Assembly: GCF_003601975.1 (NCBI RefSeq)
Contig: NZ_QZWZ01000022.1
Location: 47,815-111,814, forward strand
From: Mesorhizobium waimense
GTDB taxonomy: Bacteria > Pseudomonadota > Alphaproteobacteria > Rhizobiales > Rhizobiaceae
Length of the DNA stretch: 64,000 bases
Direction: 5' to 3'
Under the pieces are notes generated by a model that saw nothing but the letters and a program-made list of their open reading frames with translations, had not been told where the DNA came from and did no database searches. Shown piece after piece: positions 31,454 to 40,831 of the stretch. Numbering within the stretch: the stretch's first letter is position 1; each line of letters opens with the position of its first letter. The translations under genes and the position numbers were made by a program.

Positions 31454-34419
31454 TGGCGGCGAGGAAGCCTGTGCAGCGGATTGAAACCGAATGGCGTTTG
31501 CAACCGGCGGCAAGGCTTTTGTCGCTGGATGAAAACTGCTCGAGGCGTGAACTGTCGGAGATCGCTGACGCCGCCGAGGAAGAGGGCCTGCCCCGGCTGG
31601 CGAAGTTCCTGGCAGCCGAGGGCACTGTTCAGGATCTCCTCGCCGCGGTCTTCGACCTGTCGCCGTTCCTGCGTGATGTGGCGCGCCGCCGGCCGGGCAT
31701 TCTCGATCGGCTGTTCGACTCCGATGTCGAGGCCCGGCTGATGGCAATCGGCGAAGCGATCGGCAAGGCGGCGTTTACGGATTCCGTTTCGGAAACGAGC
31801 CTGATGATGGAGCTGCGGCTGTGCAAAGCCGAAGCGCATTTCCTGATCGCGCTTGCCGATCTCGCCGGCGAGGCCGAGCCCGCGCTAACGGTGCGCCGCC
31901 TCAGCGATCTCGCCGACGCCTGCACCCGCGCCGCCGTCGATTTTTTGCTCCGCGACGCGCATGGACAAGGCAAGCTCAAATTGCCCGATCCCGAAAATCC
32001 GGCGCGCCAGTCGGGCTGGATCCTGCTCGGCATGGGTAAGCTCGGCGCGCATGAACTGAACTTCTCCTCCGACATCGACCTCGTCGTCTTCTTCGATCCG
32101 GAGGCGCCGGCGGTGATCGATCCGCTCGATGCGACGGAGTTGTTCTCGCGTCTCACCCGCCGCCTGGTGCGCATCCTGCAGGATCGCACCGAACACGGCT
32201 ATGTTTTCCGCACCGATCTGAGACTCCGGCCCGACCCCGGCTCGACGCCGCTGGCGATCCCGGTCGAGGCCGCGCTTAACTACTACGAGGGGCGCGGCCA
32301 GAACTGGGAGCGCGCCGCCATGATCAAGGCGCGTCCGGTGGCCGGCGATCTCGCCGCGGGCGAGGGGTTCCTCAAGGAATTGCAGCCCTATGTCTGGCGC
32401 AAATACATGGACTATGCCGCGATCGCCGATGTCCATTCCATCAAGCGCCAGATCCACGCCCACAAGGGCCATGGCGAGATCGCGGTCAAAGGGCACAACG
32501 TCAAGCTCGGCCGTGGCGGCATCCGCGAGATCGAGTTTTTCGTCCAGACCCAGCAGCTTATCGCCGGCGGCCGCTTCCCGGAGCTGCGCGGCCGCGAAAC
32601 CGTGCCGATGCTGGGCCAGCTCGCCGCGCGCGGCTGGATCACCGCCGACGCGCGCGATGCGCTCACCAGGCAATACTGGCTCCTACGCCGCGTCGAGCAT
32701 GCCATCCAGATGGTCGCCGACGAGCAGACGCATATCCTGCCCGACAGTGACGAGGGGCTGGAGCGCATCGCCCGCATGCTGGGCTTTGCCGATGCCAAGA
32801 CCTTTTCCGAAACCTTTCGTGCGTCGCTGCAACAGGTCGAGCGCCACTATGCGGCGCTGTTCGAGACCGCGCCGGAACTGTCGGCCGGCGTCGGCAATCT
32901 GGTCTTCACCGGCGATGTCGACGATCCCGACACGCTTCAGACCCTACAGCGCCTCGGCTTCCAGCGCCCGAGCGACATCTGCCGCGTCATCCGCGGCTGG
33001 CATTTCGGCCGCTACCGCGTCACCCAGTCGGCGGAAGCGCGCGAGCGGCTAACCGAACTGACGCCGGCGCTGCTAAAGGGTTTCGGCCAGACACGTCGGG
33101 CCGACGAGGCGGTAATGCGCTTCGACGAATTCCTCGCCGGCCTGCCGGCCGGCATCCAGCTGTTCTCGCTGCTGCAGTCCAACCCGGCGCTGCTGAAACT
33201 GATGGCGACGATCATGGGCGCGGCACCCAGGCTGGCGGCGATCATCACCCGGCGGCCGCATGTCTTCGACGGCCTGCTCGACCCGGCGCTGCTCAACGAA
33301 TTGCCAAACCGCGCCTATCTGTCGGCGCGGCTTGCCGCCTTCATCGAAGGCGACCGCGCCTATGAGGACGTGCTCGACCGCTTGCGCATCTTCGCCTCCG
33401 AGCAGAAATTCCTGATCGGTGTGCGGCTGCTCGCCGGTGCCATCGATCCGGCTCGTGCCGGCCGCGCCTTTTCCGACCTCGCCGATCTCACCATCGAGGC
33501 AGCACTGCAGGCTGTCACGGCCGAGTTCGCGCTGCGGCACGGCCGCATCGCCGGGGCCAGGGTGGCGCTGCTCGGCATGGGCAAGCTCGGCAGCCGCGAA
33601 CTCACGGCGGGCTCAGACGTCGACCTCATCCTGCTCTACGACCACGATGCCGATGCTGAAGAGTCCGACGGCGACAAGCCGCTGGCGCCGTCCCACTACT
33701 ACACCAGGATGACACAGCGGCTGATCGCCGCCGTCTCGGCGCCGACCGCTGAGGGCGTGCTCTACGAGCTTGACCTTCGCCTGCGCCCCTCCGGCAACAA
33801 GGGGCCGGTCGCCACTCATGTCGATGCCTTCAAAAAGTATCAGCGCCAGGACGCCTGGACCTGGGAGCACATGGCGCTGGTGAGAGCGCGCGCGATCGGT
33901 GGCGATACCGCATTGTGCGCCGAGGTCGAGGCCGAGGTGGCCGCTGTCCTCGCTCTGCCGCGCGACGCCGCCAAGGTGATAGCGGAGGCCTCGGAGATGC
34001 GGGCGCTGATTGAGAAGGAGAAGCCGCCGCGCGATCTCTGGGACATCAAGCTGATCCCCGGCGGGCTGATCGATCTCGAATTCCTTGCCCAGGTGGCAGT
34101 GATTATAGGCCACGTCGAGGCCGGCCGCAGGGTAACCGCGACGGCCGACATCCTGGCGCGGCTGGCGCCGGATTTCGCTGGCGCCGACATCAGGCAGGAA
34201 CTCTGCGATGCCTACCGGGTCTATCTGGCGCTGACCCAGATGATCAGGCTCTGCCTTACCGGCGTCTTCGAGCGCGACGACGTTCCGCCGGGTCTGTCCG
34301 ATCTGCTTCTGGCGGTCACCGACCTGCCGGATTTCGGTGTGCTGGAAGCACACCTCAAGGAGACGTCGCGAAAGGTCAGAAAGGATTTCGACCTTTTGCT
34401 TCGTGCCAAACGACCGTGA
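31453..34419 (+). CDS. glnE: Glutamine synthetase adenylyltransferase/adenylyl-removing enzyme GlnE
   Basis: A 988-residue bifunctional enzyme that adenylylates and deadenylylates glutamine synthetase in response to PII and glutamine. Two nucleotidyltransferase domains are visible: GMGKLGAHELNFSSDIDLV in the N-terminal half and GMGKLGSRELTAGSDVDLI in the C-terminal half, each followed by RLRP-type segments (TDLRLRPDPGS and LDLRLRPSGNKG). ATG 31453 is preferred over the in-frame TTG at 31450. Length is normal for the family. Confidence 0.96.
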   Translation: MAARKPVQRIETEWRLQPAARLLSLDENCSRRELSEIADAAEEEGLPRLAKFLAAEGTVQDLLAAVFDLSPFLRDVARRRPGILDRLFDSDVEARLMAIGEAIGKAAFTDSVSETSLMMELRLCKAEAHFLIALADLAGEAEPALTVRRLSDLADACTRAAVDFLLRDAHGQGKLKLPDPENPARQSGWILLGMGKLGAHELNFSSDIDLVVFFDPEAPAVIDPLDATELFSRLTRRLVRILQDRTEHGYVFRTDLRLRPDPGSTPLAIPVEAALNYYEGRGQNWERAAMIKARPVAGDLAAGEGFLKELQPYVWRKYMDYAAIADVHSIKRQIHAHKGHGEIAVKGHNVKLGRGGIREIEFFVQTQQLIAGGRFPELRGRETVPMLGQLAARGWITADARDALTRQYWLLRRVEHAIQMVADEQTHILPDSDEGLERIARMLGFADAKTFSETFRASLQQVERHYAALFETAPELSAGVGNLVFTGDVDDPDTLQTLQRLGFQRPSDICRVIRGWHFGRYRVTQSAEARERLTELTPALLKGFGQTRRADEAVMRFDEFLAGLPAGIQLFSLLQSNPALLKLMATIMGAAPRLAAIITRRPHVFDGLLDPALLNELPNRAYLSARLAAFIEGDRAYEDVLDRLRIFASEQKFLIGVRLLAGAIDPARAGRAFSDLADLTIEAALQAVTAEFALRHGRIAGARVALLGMGKLGSRELTAGSDVDLILLYDHDADAEESDGDKPLAPSHYYTRMTQRLIAAVSAPTAEGVLYELDLRLRPSGNKGPVATHVDAFKKYQRQDAWTWEHMALVRARAIGGDTALCAEVEAEVAAVLALPRDAAKVIAEASEMRALIEKEKPPRDLWDIKLIPGGLIDLEFLAQVAVIIGHVEAGRRVTATADILARLAPDFAGADIRQELCDAYRVYLALTQMIRLCLTGVFERDDVPPGLSDLLLAVTDLPDFGVLEAHLKETSRKVRKDFDLLLRAKRP

Positions 34420-34480
34420 GGACGTAGCGCCTTAGGTTGTTGGCCCGCATCGGGGGTGACGATGCAACAGGAGAAGACCA

Positions 34481-34957
34481 ATGAGAAAGTCGACCAAACT
34501 TGCCCTCGCTTTCGCAGCCCTTGCCGGCGCCGTCGGCACCACGGCCTATGCCGAAAACAATGCCAGTGCCAAGATGCGTGACGACATGATGATGCGTCTC
34601 GACAAGACGATGAGGGATTCGAACGGCACCATTACCTTCGACCAGTTTTCCGACGCCATGAACGCACGGCTGAAGAAGATGGTCGCCGACAATGGCGGCA
34701 AGCTCACCGTCGCCCAGCTCGCCGATGCGCTGGAGAAGGCGCGTTACGAGCGCATGGCCAAACGCATCATCGAACGCTACGACACCAGGGGCGACGGCAC
34801 GTTGACCACCAACGACATCACCAGCCGCCAGAAGAAGATCTTCGCCGTGCTAGACAGGAACAATGACGGCAAGATCGACAAGAGCGAACTGCCGAAGGGC
34901 GGCCGCTTTGGCCGTCACCGTCCATCGGGCGCCAACGACGAAGACGGCATGCAGTGA
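34481..34957 (+). CDS. Exported EF-hand protein
   Basis: A 158-residue protein with a signal peptide (about 1-24, ending TAYA) and a mature helical domain. Calcium-binding loops are visible as DTRGDGTLTTND and DRNNDGKIDKSE, close to the EF-hand consensus; an earlier DSNGTITFDQF is a degenerate loop. AGGAGAAG precedes the ATG. It probably binds calcium in the periplasm. The C-terminus is basic and unstructured. Role unknown. Confidence 0.85.
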   Translation: MRKSTKLALAFAALAGAVGTTAYAENNASAKMRDDMMMRLDKTMRDSNGTITFDQFSDAMNARLKKMVADNGGKLTVAQLADALEKARYERMAKRIIERYDTRGDGTLTTNDITSRQKKIFAVLDRNNDGKIDKSELPKGGRFGRHRPSGANDEDGMQ

Positions 34958-35019
34958 CCCCGCAAACCGGCGCCGGCGGCGTAAGCCGCCGGGCCTTGCG
35001 GGAAGATGGGCCAATTGCC

Positions 35020-35406
35020 ATGACCAAGACTGCCCTCGCCGGTATCTACCGGGACTACATCGCCTGCCTGAACAGGCAGGATTGGCCGAAGCTCGAACAG
35101 TTCGTCGATGACGAAGCGATCCACAATGGCCGGCGGATCGGGTTGTCGGGCTATCGCGGAATGCTGGAGAGGGACTTCGATGAAATTCCGGACCTCTACT
35201 TTGACGTCCAAATGCTGATTTCCGATCCGCCTTATGTTGCGAGCCGACTAGGCTTCGACTGCACGCCAAGGGGAAAGTTCCTTGGCCTCGACATAGACGG
35301 CAAGAGAGTGTCCTTCACCGAGAACGTGATCTACGAATTTCGCGGCGGAAAGATCGTAGAAGTGTGGTCGGTCATAGATAAGGCGGCCATCGAAGCTCAG
35401 CTTTAG
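35020..35406 (+). CDS. SnoaL-like ester cyclase-type protein
   Basis: A 128-residue NTF2-fold protein: IYRDYIACLNRQDWPKLEQF, then GYRGMLERDFDEIPDLYFDV and TENVIYEFRGGKIVEVWSV are typical of the SnoaL-like polyketide-cyclase/ester-cyclase group. Substrate unknown. Start chosen at MTKTALAG; the frame extends upstream into the EF-hand gene. Its stop overlaps the stop of the convergent pleC gene. Confidence 0.8.
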   Translation: MTKTALAGIYRDYIACLNRQDWPKLEQFVDDEAIHNGRRIGLSGYRGMLERDFDEIPDLYFDVQMLISDPPYVASRLGFDCTPRGKFLGLDIDGKRVSFTENVIYEFRGGKIVEVWSVIDKAAIEAQL

Positions 35407-37724
35407 GCCGCCGCCTTCACCGCCGGCGTCGCCTTCTTCACCGGGATGCGCACCGACACGATGGTGCCGACGCCTTCGGTCGAGCGGATCTTCAGCGCGC
35501 CGCCCTGCAGTTCGGCCAGCGAGCGCGAGATGGCCAGGCCGAGGCCCGATCCGGCGTGGTTCTTGGAAAACTGGTTCTGCACCTGCTCGAACGGCCGGCC
35601 GAGCTTGCCCAGCGCTTCCTTGGGGATGCCGCAGCCATTGTCCTCGATGGTCAGCACCAGCGCGCCCGAGGTGTTGCGCGCCCTGACCGAGATGTGGCCA
35701 CCCTGTCCAGTGAATTTCACCGCGTTGGACAACAGGTTGATGACGATCTGCTTGATCGCGCGGCGGTCGGCGTAAAGCCGCATCGAATCGGCGATGCGGG
35801 TCTCCACCGTGATCGATTTCTCGGCCGCCTGCAGCGAGACGACACGCACGGTCTCCTTGATCAGCGGGCAGAGGTCGATCTCCTCGCGGTCCACCGAGAA
35901 CTGGCCGGCCTCGATCTTCGACATGTCGAGTATGTCGTTGATGACGCCGAGCAGATACTTGCCGCTGCCGTTGATGTCGGTGGCATATTCCTCGTAGCGC
36001 GGCGAGCCGAGCGGCCCGAACAGGCCCTGTTCCATCAGTTCGGAAAAGCCGATGATGGCGTTGAGCGGCGTGCGCAATTCGTGCGACATGTTGGCCAGGA
36101 ATTCGGATTTGGCGCGGTTGGCCGCCTCGGCGCGTTCGGTCTCCTTCATGTATTTGCGGTTGAGCTCGACGAGTTCTCGCGCCCGTTCCTCCTCCGCCCG
36201 GCGGGCGAGGCTGAGATCGTGGATCGTCGCCATCAGCCGGCGCTCGCTGTCGACTAGCTTTTCCTGGTGCAGCTTGATCTGGGTGATGTCGGAGCCGACC
36301 GAGACGGTGCCGCCATCCCTGGTCCTGAGTTCGTTGACCTGCAGCCAGCGACCGTCGGCAAGCTGCCGCTCTAGCGTCACGCCGCCTTGCGGTCCGTTGC
36401 TGTTGGCCAGCCTGCGCTCCGAGGCGAACGCCAGCATGTGCTCCTCCAGCGCCGTGCGCGCCGCGCCCGGCATGACGTCGCGGTCCGACAGGCCGTTGTC
36501 TTTCTGGAATTTGGAATTGCACATGATCAGGTGCTCGGAGGCATCCCACAGCACGAAGGATTCGTTGATGTTCTCGATCGCCGTCCTGAGGCGCAGATCC
36601 GCGGCTTCCGAGCGCAGCGCCAGATGCCGCTGCTCGGTGACGTCGACGGCGATGCCGATGAGCTGGATCTCCGGCGCTTCCGGGTCGATCACCTGGGCTC
36701 TGGCGCGCATCCACACCCATTGCCCGTCGGCATGCCGCATGCGGAACACCTGGTCGATATGGTCGATCTCGCGCTCGACGATGCGGTTGGCAAGTTCGAA
36801 CAGGTCGCCATCTTCGGGATGGATGATTTCGTCGACCTCGCCGAAGGACAGCATCGTGTCGCAGGGCTCGTAGCCCAGCATGTCGTACATCGAGCGCGAC
36901 CAGTACATCTTGCCGCGCACCATGTCCCAGTCCCACAGGCCGCAGCGGCCGCGCACCAGCGCCATGTCGATGCGCTGGTGCGCTTCGAGGTAGATGCGGT
37001 CGGCGGCCTGAGCCCGCGCCGCCTGGCCGAAATAGGCATAGAGGATGATGATCAGTACGCCGGCCGTCAGCACGAACAGCGTGACGTTGAGCGAGACGGT
37101 CTTGCGCCAGCTGTCGAGGACCGCTTCCTGCGGCACCAGAACGGCGGCTGCGTTCTTGCGGCTCGCCGTCAGGCTCACCGCCGCGTACCAGTTCTGTCCG
37201 CCGATGCTGACGTTCATGACGCCGGCGCGCTCACCGAACATGAACAACGGCTGGCCGCCCTGGACGAGACTGTCGAGCGAGCGTCCCTGCCAGCCGGTCG
37301 ACAGAGGTGAAACGGCAATGATCTTGAAGGCGCGGTCGGTGACGGCAAGCACATGGCTTCGGCCCATGGCGCCCAGCCGTCCTGCATTCTCCAGAAGGTC
37401 CAGTGCGCCGGTGGAGGCTGCGTTGGGGTCGGCGGCAATCGCGCTCGCCATCTGGCCCGCCGCCAGCGAGAGAATGGCCTTGGTGTCACGCTCCACCTCG
37501 TCGCGCTCGTTCATCAGCGACAAGACGCGCAGCGCCGCGATGACGACCAGGAACAGGATGATGAGGGCAGGGATCGAACGGCGCAGCAAGGGTTCGGCTG
37601 CCAGGAGCCGCCGATAGGCGGGTTCGGCGATCAGCCGCGTGTTGCCCGCAAGCCCGTCGCCGCGCGCCTCACGCCGCTCAAAAGCCGTCCCTCCGGGCGC
37701 GCCCCACGCGTCCGCCTTGGCCAT
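35403..37724 (-). CDS. pleC: PleC-like PAS sensor histidine kinase/phosphatase
   Basis: A 773-residue membrane kinase. Helices at about 48-70 and 215-238 enclose a periplasmic domain. Two PAS domains follow (about 258-370 and 385-490), a coiled coil (about 495-540), the H box NMSHELRTPLNAIIGF (His548) with the DivJ/PleC-family continuation DILDMSKIEAG, and a HATPase domain with NLLSNAVKF, DNGCGIP and GSGLGLAI. In rhizobia pleC lies by glnE and pepN, as here. PleC mainly dephosphorylates DivK and links cell poles to the cell cycle. Confidence 0.85.
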   Translation of the reverse strand: MAKADAWGAPGGTAFERREARGDGLAGNTRLIAEPAYRRLLAAEPLLRRSIPALIILFLVVIAALRVLSLMNERDEVERDTKAILSLAAGQMASAIAADPNAASTGALDLLENAGRLGAMGRSHVLAVTDRAFKIIAVSPLSTGWQGRSLDSLVQGGQPLFMFGERAGVMNVSIGGQNWYAAVSLTASRKNAAAVLVPQEAVLDSWRKTVSLNVTLFVLTAGVLIIILYAYFGQAARAQAADRIYLEAHQRIDMALVRGRCGLWDWDMVRGKMYWSRSMYDMLGYEPCDTMLSFGEVDEIIHPEDGDLFELANRIVEREIDHIDQVFRMRHADGQWVWMRARAQVIDPEAPEIQLIGIAVDVTEQRHLALRSEAADLRLRTAIENINESFVLWDASEHLIMCNSKFQKDNGLSDRDVMPGAARTALEEHMLAFASERRLANSNGPQGGVTLERQLADGRWLQVNELRTRDGGTVSVGSDITQIKLHQEKLVDSERRLMATIHDLSLARRAEEERARELVELNRKYMKETERAEAANRAKSEFLANMSHELRTPLNAIIGFSELMEQGLFGPLGSPRYEEYATDINGSGKYLLGVINDILDMSKIEAGQFSVDREEIDLCPLIKETVRVVSLQAAEKSITVETRIADSMRLYADRRAIKQIVINLLSNAVKFTGQGGHISVRARNTSGALVLTIEDNGCGIPKEALGKLGRPFEQVQNQFSKNHAGSGLGLAISRSLAELQGGALKIRSTEGVGTIVSVRIPVKKATPAVKAAA

Positions 37725-38030
37725 AAATGGCTACTCCCCGAATTCCCTATGCTTGACGACCCGGCAACACCGCACGTCCGAATCGTCTGTAAGGAATCAA
37801 AGGTGATTCGCCTTGTCCAGAGGCGCGGCCAAAAAAGATTAAAAATCGACTAAAATAATGTCGAAACGGGATCTCCCTCCTCCTTGAGGGGGACGGTGGA
37901 CAGCCGCCGAAGGCGGATGGACAGGTGGGGTCGTTGCGGCAGTGCTCGCGTTTTCTTCTGTCGGCGCTTCAGAGTGCCGGAGCGCTTCAGAGACGAGCAC
38001 CCCCGGCCTGTGGCCGGACAAGGGGAGGGA
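37725..38030. repeat. Intergenic region with a probable interspersed repeat and hairpins
   Basis: About 300 bases between pleC and pepN. From about 37870 it has the look of a dispersed rhizobial repeat: CTCCTCCTTGAGG, the dyad GCCGCCGAAGGCGG, and an 11-base direct repeat GCGCTTCAGAG at 37964-37974 and 37982-37992. CCGGCC-TGT-GGCCGG (38003-38017) forms a hairpin 14 bases past the pepN stop and may end its transcript. The pleC promoter should lie at 37725-37860, which is AT-richer. No gene is seen. Confidence 0.5.
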
Positions 38031-40676
38031 TCACGCCAGCGTCCGCTCAACGATGTCGCGCAAATCGGCCGAGAGGTTTTCGGCGCTGGCGATCGTCAGC
38101 AGCGCCTCCCTGGCCTTGGCCTGCCGGACAGGCTCCAGCGAGCGCCATGAGCGCAGCGCCGTCGCCAGCCTGGCCGCCACTTGCGGGTTGCGCTTTTCGA
38201 CCTCGAGCACCGTCTCGGCAAAGAAGCGGTAGCCTTCGCCGTCGCGGCGGTGGAAGCCGGTCTGGTTGGCGCTGGAGAACGTGCCGACCAGCGAGCGCAC
38301 CCGGTTCGGATTGGCCATCGAGAACCCCGCGTGCTTGGTCAGGGCGCGCACCGTCTCGACGGTTTGTGGACCGGGCACGCCGGCCCGGATCTGGAACCAT
38401 TTGTCCATCACCAATGCATCGCTGCCATACTTCGCCTCGAAATCGGCCAGGGCTTTCGCCGTCTCCGGCGAACCGCGATGGCGGTGCGCGAGCACGGTCA
38501 GCGCCGCGGCGCGGTCGGTCATGTTGGTGGCGGAGCGGAAATGCCGGGCCGCGAGTTCGGTGCCTTCCGGCAGCAGCGTGAGATAGTCGAGCAGGATGTT
38601 GCGCAGCGACCGCCGCCCGGCGCTCGCCGCGTCCGGGCTGAACGGCCCCTTGTCGGCAAGGCGGTCGTAGAGGCTCGAGAAGGCTTGTTCGTTGGCCTTG
38701 GCAATCGCCAGCGCCAGCGCCTCGCGGGCGCTGAAGATGGCGTCCGGGTCGATGCCCTTGCCGATGTCGCGGGCGATGTCGGCCTCGCCGGGAAGCGCCA
38801 GCGCCAGCGCCCGGTAGGCCGGCTCCAGCGCCTCGTCGGCGGCGACCCTGCCGGCAAGCTCGGTCAGCCGCGCGATGTAGACCGGCTCTCCTCCACCGAG
38901 GATCTGGCGGAAGGCTGCAATCAATGCGTCGGTGAGCAGCGTGTTGAACGCCTGCCAGCGCGAGAAGCTGTCGCTGTCATGGCCGGCCAGAAAGAACTGG
39001 TCGTCGGCCTTCTGTTCGACCGAGAGCGTGATCGGCGCGGAGAAGCCGCGGTTCAGCGACACCGCAGGGCGCTCGGCCACGCCCGAGAAGCGCACAACCT
39101 GCCGGCGCTTGCGGATGTGGATGACGCCGTCCTCGACGGTGGCGCCATCGACCCCGCTATAGGCGACCGGTCTGCCATCGGCGCCGACCAGGCCGAAGGC
39201 CAACGGAATGTGCATCAGCCGCTTGCGGCTCTCCGCCGGCGTCGGCGGCACCGACTGCTCGATCTCAAGCGTGAACTCGCGCGCGGCCGGACTGTGCGTC
39301 GAGCTCACCGTCAGGTTCGGCGTGCCGGCCTGATGGTACCAGAGCGCAAACTGCGACAGGTCGCGCCCGGAGACATCCTCGAACACTTTCAGGAAATCCT
39401 CGATCGTCGCCGCCTCGCCGTCATGGCGCTCGAAATAGAGATCCATGCCGGCACGGAAGGCATCAGTGCCGAGAATGGTGCGGATCATGCGCACCACTTC
39501 CGAGCCTTTCTCGTAGACTGTCGCCGTGTAGAAATTGTTGATCTCGCGGTAGCGGCGCGGCCGCACTGGATGCGCCAGCGGCCCCTGGTCCTCGGGGAAT
39601 TGATGCGCCCGCAAAGTGCGCACCTCGGCGATGCGCTTGACCGCCCGCGAGCGCTGGTCGGCGGAGAATTCGTGATCGCGAAAGACCGTCAGCCCTTCCT
39701 TCAGGCAAAGCTGGAACCAGTCGCGGCAAGTGATTCTGTTGCCTGTCCAATTGTGGAAATATTCATGCGCGATGATCGCCTCGATATTGGCGAAATCGGC
39801 ATCGGTCGCGGTCTCCTCGTCGGCCAGCACATATTTGTCATTGAAGATGTTGAGACCCTTGTTCTCCATCGCCCCCATGTTGAAGTCGGACACGGCGACG
39901 ATGTTGAAGACCTCGAGGTCGTATTCGCGCCCGAAGGCTTCCTCGTCCCATCGCATCGAGCGCTTCAGCGCATCCATCGCGTAGCCGGCGAGCCGCTCCT
40001 TGCCGGGCTCGACAAAGATGCCGAGCTCGACCGTTCGGCCGGACATGGTGACGAAGCTGTCGGCGACCTTGCCCAGCGCGCCGGCCACCAGCGCGAACAG
40101 ATAGGACGGCTTGGGGAAGGGATCGTGCCAGACCGCATAGTGCCAGCCGTCGGCAAGGTCGCCGCTGCCGGCCGGGTTGCCGTTGGAGAGAAGCAGCGGC
40201 GCCTCGTCCAGCTTGGCCTCGATGCGCACCGTGTAGACCGACAATATGTCGGGACGGTCGAGGAAATAGGTGATGCGGCGAAAGCCCTCGGCCTCGCATT
40301 GCGTGCAATAGACAGAGCTGGAGCGATAGAGGCCCATCAGCGTTTCGTTGCCCGCCGGCGCGATTTCGGTCTCGATCAGCAACTGAAAGCGAGGCGCCGA
40401 CGGCGGCTGGGAAATGGTCAGTTGATCCGGCGTCGCCAGGAACTCCGCGGGCTGAAGTTCGCGGCCATCGATGGCGATGCGCACCAGCGTCAGCCCGTCG
40501 CCATCCAGAACCAGCGGTGCCGATGCGGCGACGCCGTCGCGGCGTTCGATCGTCAGTGTTGCAGTGACGCGGGTCGCCTCCGGGGAAAGGCGGAAAACAA
40601 GGCTGGTTTCCAAAATGAGATAGTCGCTGGGGCGATAGTCTTCGAGCCTGAAGACATGGCCGGTATCGGTGCGCAT
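38031..40676 (-). CDS. pepN: Aminopeptidase N
   Basis: An 881-residue M1-family zinc aminopeptidase of the gammaproteobacterial PepN type. Substrate-binding GAMEN at residues 268-272; zinc site HEYFHNW (His304, Glu305, His308) with the third ligand Glu327 in LKEGLT. Beta-sandwich N-terminal domain and helical C-terminal domain are present; length is normal. It removes N-terminal residues from peptides in the cytoplasm. Divergent from the CoxL-like gene. Confidence 0.96.
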   Translation of the reverse strand: MRTDTGHVFRLEDYRPSDYLILETSLVFRLSPEATRVTATLTIERRDGVAASAPLVLDGDGLTLVRIAIDGRELQPAEFLATPDQLTISQPPSAPRFQLLIETEIAPAGNETLMGLYRSSSVYCTQCEAEGFRRITYFLDRPDILSVYTVRIEAKLDEAPLLLSNGNPAGSGDLADGWHYAVWHDPFPKPSYLFALVAGALGKVADSFVTMSGRTVELGIFVEPGKERLAGYAMDALKRSMRWDEEAFGREYDLEVFNIVAVSDFNMGAMENKGLNIFNDKYVLADEETATDADFANIEAIIAHEYFHNWTGNRITCRDWFQLCLKEGLTVFRDHEFSADQRSRAVKRIAEVRTLRAHQFPEDQGPLAHPVRPRRYREINNFYTATVYEKGSEVVRMIRTILGTDAFRAGMDLYFERHDGEAATIEDFLKVFEDVSGRDLSQFALWYHQAGTPNLTVSSTHSPAAREFTLEIEQSVPPTPAESRKRLMHIPLAFGLVGADGRPVAYSGVDGATVEDGVIHIRKRRQVVRFSGVAERPAVSLNRGFSAPITLSVEQKADDQFFLAGHDSDSFSRWQAFNTLLTDALIAAFRQILGGGEPVYIARLTELAGRVAADEALEPAYRALALALPGEADIARDIGKGIDPDAIFSAREALALAIAKANEQAFSSLYDRLADKGPFSPDAASAGRRSLRNILLDYLTLLPEGTELAARHFRSATNMTDRAAALTVLAHRHRGSPETAKALADFEAKYGSDALVMDKWFQIRAGVPGPQTVETVRALTKHAGFSMANPNRVRSLVGTFSSANQTGFHRRDGEGYRFFAETVLEVEKRNPQVAARLATALRSWRSLEPVRQAKAREALLTIASAENLSADLRDIVERTLA

Positions 40677-40831
40677 TCCCTTGGGTTTCCCGTCGATTTG
40701 CGTGGCGGAAAGTGTGTCCGCTGGTCCAGAAAATTTGAAGTCCGCGCTCTTTACACGAAACGGTCACTCGACAAAACTGCGGCAGTGCCTATTTCAGGCA
40801 CTCGTTTCCCAATCATCATCGCGAGGCATTC

